Shown here: piece after piece, positions 61,301 to 64,000 of the stretch
Numbering within the stretch: the first letter of the stretch is position 1
Layout: every line of letters begins with the position of its first letter
NCBI GenBank assembly: GCA_001949185.1
Contig: BDGG01000012.1
Location: 750,824-814,823 of the forward strand
Reading direction: 5' to 3'
Length of the DNA: 64,000 nt
DNA from: Ramazzottius varieornatus
Taxonomy: Eukaryota; Tardigrada; Eutardigrada; Parachela; Ramazzottiidae
Position numbers and translations under genes: made by a program
The notes under the pieces: model-generated
Databases searched by the model: none
What the model was told of the DNA's origin: nothing
What the model saw: the letters and a program-made list of their open reading frames with translations, nothing else

Positions 61301-62898
61301 TTGCCTTAGCTGGTAGAAACTTTTCCTCACAGTGTGAATGTTGGCCATACTCATGTACTGAATCTCGCAGTTCGGGTAGTACTCTATAAATAAACCATTA
61401 ATTCACAGCATTTGTCGGCAGTAAAAACTCACCGCGAGTCTAACCAGCGGAACGAGACGTAAGTAACTCACCTGCGTATTCACTTCCGCCACCCTTTGCG
61501 CGATTAGCGACAGCTGCTGCGTATGATCTGGCGTCCAATATCAAGAGCTTCGGCATGGCTGTAAATGACACAACCAAAACACACTTTAGCAAATAACTTA
61601 AAGATGAATTCCAAATTCGGAATCTCAGCACACAAACATCGTTTCTCCAAGTGGCGCATGTTCTCGAAGTTATAGGGTGAGGGCGTGCGTCACTTGGAAA
61701 ACATTCTTGGGTTTATCCACATTGGTCCATATGTAGCAAAAAAGCCCACAAAAATGCAACCAAGTGCGCCGGAATTTGCAAAGTATTACTTACAGCAACT
61801 GGCGGCCTCGTCCGTCTGGCTGAGGCCGTTGCTGTTGATTTCTTTTGCAGGTGAGCCGGGTGTCGACGGGCGGTCCGTCAGACAAGCTTTCGTTATGTAC
61901 TGTAGCAGATTCTCATCCTGTGCGCAGCGCCAGCCGAAGAATCCCAGTTCTGGTTGACTGCTGCGAGCGATGACGGCGCCATTCTTCCGATGCCTATGAT
62001 AAAAGAGTGGCAATTAGCTCAAGTGTTCTTCAACTAGCCTTCACAAAGACGGCATGCCGTTGACGACTTACCTCCATATAATAGACGGAAAACGACGGGA
62101 GCTCCGAAACTCAGCGATACGGTTTAGATCACTGTCTGGTACACAAGCAGGCACGATGTGGAGCCGTGGATACGTCGGTGATATCTCGTACTTCACGTTG
62201 ATCTCCGACAAACGCCACGTTTCTTCCAGGTCGAACTTCATCCTTTGCGCCTCCCTCAACAGATCGAAGGAACAACTGGGGAGAAAAAATCATATCTTCA
62301 AATAAAACTAAAACTGAGAAGCGGGCGTTTCGTTATCAAGGCGGAAGTCTGTATTGCATACCCGGATGAAGAAAGAGTATTGAAACATCGATCTTGCAAT
62401 TCTCGTTTCCCACTCCGTTCTTCGCTTCTCCATGCATAGAAGGCAAAGGCGAAGATGTCCTCCAGCTTCTTCGGAGCAGCAATTGCATTCAGGATTCTCT
62501 TTTGCCATTCTAAGGTTCGATCAGCAGTCAGGAATGAACAACTGCAGAGACAAGCCCGAATATACCACTTGCATTTCAATGAAGTATTTCGACTAGACTT
62601 ACCGAACAGTGGTGCCATTCTTGCATGTGAAAATGATGGAGTTTGTGTACGTCTGGATATCCGCCTGCTCGATCATCCGCACAGGTAGGTTGACATAGCT
62701 CTGAGGGTACTGGATAAATATACGATAGTTTGACAAGGCAATAATGCCTTCCTCAGCAGTTCTACCCAAGTATTCGACATATTCTCCGCTGATGACGGGA
62801 AAGGGAACCGTCAAGTCTGGATCGTCACACGTCCAGGCTCGTTTCGGGAAGTATTCACTAGCATTGATATGCACAAGATCATTCTGGTTGGAATCAAC
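58302..62898 (-). CDS. myotubularin-related phosphatase, MTMR3/MTMR4 type, first exon not found
   Basis: MTMR3/4 dephosphorylate PI3P and PI(3,5)P2 on endosomes. Thirteen exons from 62603-62898 down to 58302-58473 keep frame for 1,084 residues. A PH-GRAM domain (FPVISGEYVEYLGRTAEEGI; ALSNYRIF) is followed by the phosphatase core: KLLILDARSYAAAVANRAKG, YYPNCEIQYMSMANIH and the catalytic P-loop VLVHCSDGWDRTTQIVALA (Cys and Arg present). After a long acidic/Ser-rich linker comes a coiled-coil (TRLRQIRDTYQ..KEVDNLRREL) and a complete C-terminal FYVE finger: WVPDQCVTKCHHCESRFWLG, KRKHHCRKCGLVFCRNCSDY, VRVCYPC. The start is unresolved; an ATG-containing stretch near 63030 does not splice in frame. 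Three introns hold palindromic repeats. Confidence 0.93.
58526..58641. repeat. intronic palindromic element, copy 17 (MTMR last intron)
   Basis: The left end is GGGCAATGCGTCGAACCAGA, CCCAAGTGGACGTTTCCATT faces GTAGCGCCACTTGGG, and the right end is TTCATTTGCCCACGTTCC. Confidence 0.88.
59085..59202. repeat. intronic palindromic element, copy 18 (MTMR intron before the coiled-coil exon)
   Basis: CCAAGCGGCGCACGTTTCCA faces CAGCGTGCGCCACTCAGG. The right end is CTTGTTTGCCCAGTTCCCA. Confidence 0.87.
61630..61722. repeat. intronic palindromic element, copy 19 (MTMR intron before the PKLLILDARS exon)
   Basis: CCAAGTGGCGCATGTTCTCG faces GGCGTGCGTCACTTGGAAAA. The outer arms are shortened. Confidence 0.82.
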
Positions 62899-63565
62899 CT
62901 ATAATAGTAGACAAAGCACAGAAATGTCAAAAATGATGTAATGAATCTTGCTGACGGGTGCAGTTGGAAAAGCCCGACTTGCCGTAGGCGTCATTCTTTC
63001 GTGAGGATTCTTGGGGTAAATTCATCTGTAAACAGAAGAGACATCAAGCATTAGTGGGCAAAATAGTACAGAATGCAAAGTCCACGATGTGCGGGCTTAG
63101 ATCAGCTGTTCGTGGACAGGAGGCGACTCATCGACTCCCCAAGCTTAGCAACTTATGTGGGAGGAGGCCTTCATCAAGACTGTCTGCGGAATCTTGGAAG
63201 ACATGAACCAAACACAAACATTCTTCCCTTATCGCCGTCTATCATTGCCTGACAAAAGTTATATGACACTGTCACTCCAAGATGACCTTGTGGTTGGGCT
63301 GCCGTGCAATGCAGTCAAGTTTGACGAAGGAAAGCTACACTATAAGGATCGATGGGAGGTGTGGCCCAGACAAGTTCTGTGCATATTGTCAGCAATCAAG
63401 CATTCACTTCCATAAACGTTTTCCACGTCCTTTCATCCCTTCTCCTATGATTACAGAGATACAAACCACAGCCGAAAGGCGGAAGGAATACCTATCTTTA
63501 ACACTTGTGAAAAGGGATCGAATAACATAACAGCATGCATGTGATGTGTGATAGGTCGCACTTAC
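62899..63565. other. region between the MTMR GRAM exon and the edge exon
   Basis: It should contain the first MTMR exon, which I could not fix. A minus-strand stretch after TTTACAG near 63030 starts MNLPQESSRKNDAYGKSGFS and stays open for 33 codons, but its only donors are in the wrong phase. A plus-strand frame at about 63155-63415 is open for 86 codons without splice or homology support. Confidence 0.35.
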
Positions 63566-63827
63566 CAAGCCTGAACCCGATTACGAAAGATCAAACGTAA
63601 CTCCGTACGGCGAGGTATTGTGAAGATAGACAAGATCCCGTAGCAGCCATCAACATCCCTGGGCTCCACAAATATATTCTTCTGGAGCAAACAGCAGAGT
63701 TCTTCGTCACAGTCATCAGACGGGATCCATGGATTACGATGGATGTGCGGAAAGACAAACTTTTGACTTCGGAAATTTTCGAGGTTGTAAACAATGCGGA
63801 AATTGTTCCGCGTGAGCCCCGGTACCC
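63566..63827 (-). CDS. unassigned exon of an unknown gene at the right edge
   Basis: A minus-strand frame lies between a CCCTAG acceptor (about 63828) and a GTAAGT donor (63565). It reads GLTRNNFRIVYNLENFRSQK, FVFPHIHRNPWIPSDDCDEE, LCCLLQKNIFVEPRD and IFTIPRRTELRLIFRNRVQA. The mix of residues and strong splice sites suggest a real internal exon that ends in phase 2. It does not join in frame to the MTMR exons downstream. I do not recognise the family; a retroelement or a neighbouring gene is possible. Confidence 0.45.
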
Positions 63828-64000
63828 CTAGGGCTTAGGAATAGGCGATCAGGCGCAGTTTTGGGGTCATCGCAGCTAGCGGCCCCCTGGGACCGGGGTA
63901 CTTTTCCCGACTGTGGCTTCGCGGCCTTCGCCCCAAAAACATCAAGTGTGCACCCGGTGCTCGGCGATGGTCGAAGCTTCTGCAGATCAGAACTATGTTA

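Noticed and set aside
838-61722. Introner interpretation (elements that create introns)
   Set aside because: Element ends do not coincide with splice sites, and host introns minus the element equal ordinary introns in size. Insertion into existing introns fits better.
63155-63415. Plus-strand 86-codon frame opposite the MTMR 5' region
   Set aside because: No splice signals, no family resemblance, and it ends without a recognisable C-terminus. Open frames of this length occur by chance.
1-64000. CRISPR arrays, prophage, operons or bacterial gene islands
   Set aside because: The sequence is spliced eukaryotic DNA throughout. No spaced direct repeats of CRISPR type or unspliced gene clusters were seen.

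Overview
The window looks like a compact, gene-dense, intron-rich animal (metazoan) genome. It carries about twenty protein genes on both strands, one tRNA gene, and several DNA-transposon remnants. Nearly every gene is split by many short introns (commonly 50-110 nt) with GT..AG borders. The gene set is metazoan: SMARCB1, TAO kinase, a myotubularin of the MTMR3/4 type, UBE3B, RalGPS, an ING protein, a BRMS1-like protein and a calcineurin B subunit. DNAAF6 and an NME5-like protein imply motile cilia or a flagellated sperm. I cannot name the species. Gene density and intron size fit a small invertebrate genome such as a tardigrade, but that is a guess.

Layout, left to right. Positions 1-1297 hold the N-terminal part of TTC5 (minus). 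Then come TBL3/UTP13 (plus, 1867-5799), an unrecognised 123-aa gene (minus, 6168-6774) and UTP25 (plus, 6837-9708). A very long unrecognised coiled-coil protein (plus, 9858-17171) is followed by RSRC2 (minus), an intronless calcineurin B (plus), DNAAF6 (minus), a two-Tudor-domain protein (minus) and, head to head with it, a BRMS1-like gene (plus). Positions 26954-30533 are gene-poor: initiator tRNA-Met, a palindromic element, a decayed mariner transposon and a candidate 39-aa membrane peptide. The right half holds UBE3B (plus), SMARCB1 (minus), RalGPS (plus), NME5-like (minus), ING-like (minus), PSMD1 (plus), PSMD12 (minus), SDHAF2 (plus), TAOK (plus), an MTMR3/4 homologue (minus) and an unassigned exon at the right edge.

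Functional themes. Two small-subunit processome genes (UTP13, UTP25) lie 1 kb apart. Two 19S proteasome genes (PSMD1, PSMD12) converge with 302 bp between stop codons. Two axonemal genes are present. Chromatin regulators (SMARCB1, ING, BRMS1-like) recur. Coding spans were assembled by hand from splice signals, reading frame and remembered family alignments. The exon chains for TBL3, UTP25, UBE3B, PSMD1, PSMD12, SMARCB1, TAOK, DNAAF6, RSRC2 and the MTMR core keep a continuous open frame.

The most unusual signal is a palindromic repeat of about 110-130 bp, with arms meeting at AGTGGCGCAC / GTGCGCCACT. I count 19 copies, and all 19 lie inside introns of ten of the twelve genes that have introns longer than about 180 nt; none is intergenic. 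The four other foldback elements found here are all intergenic.
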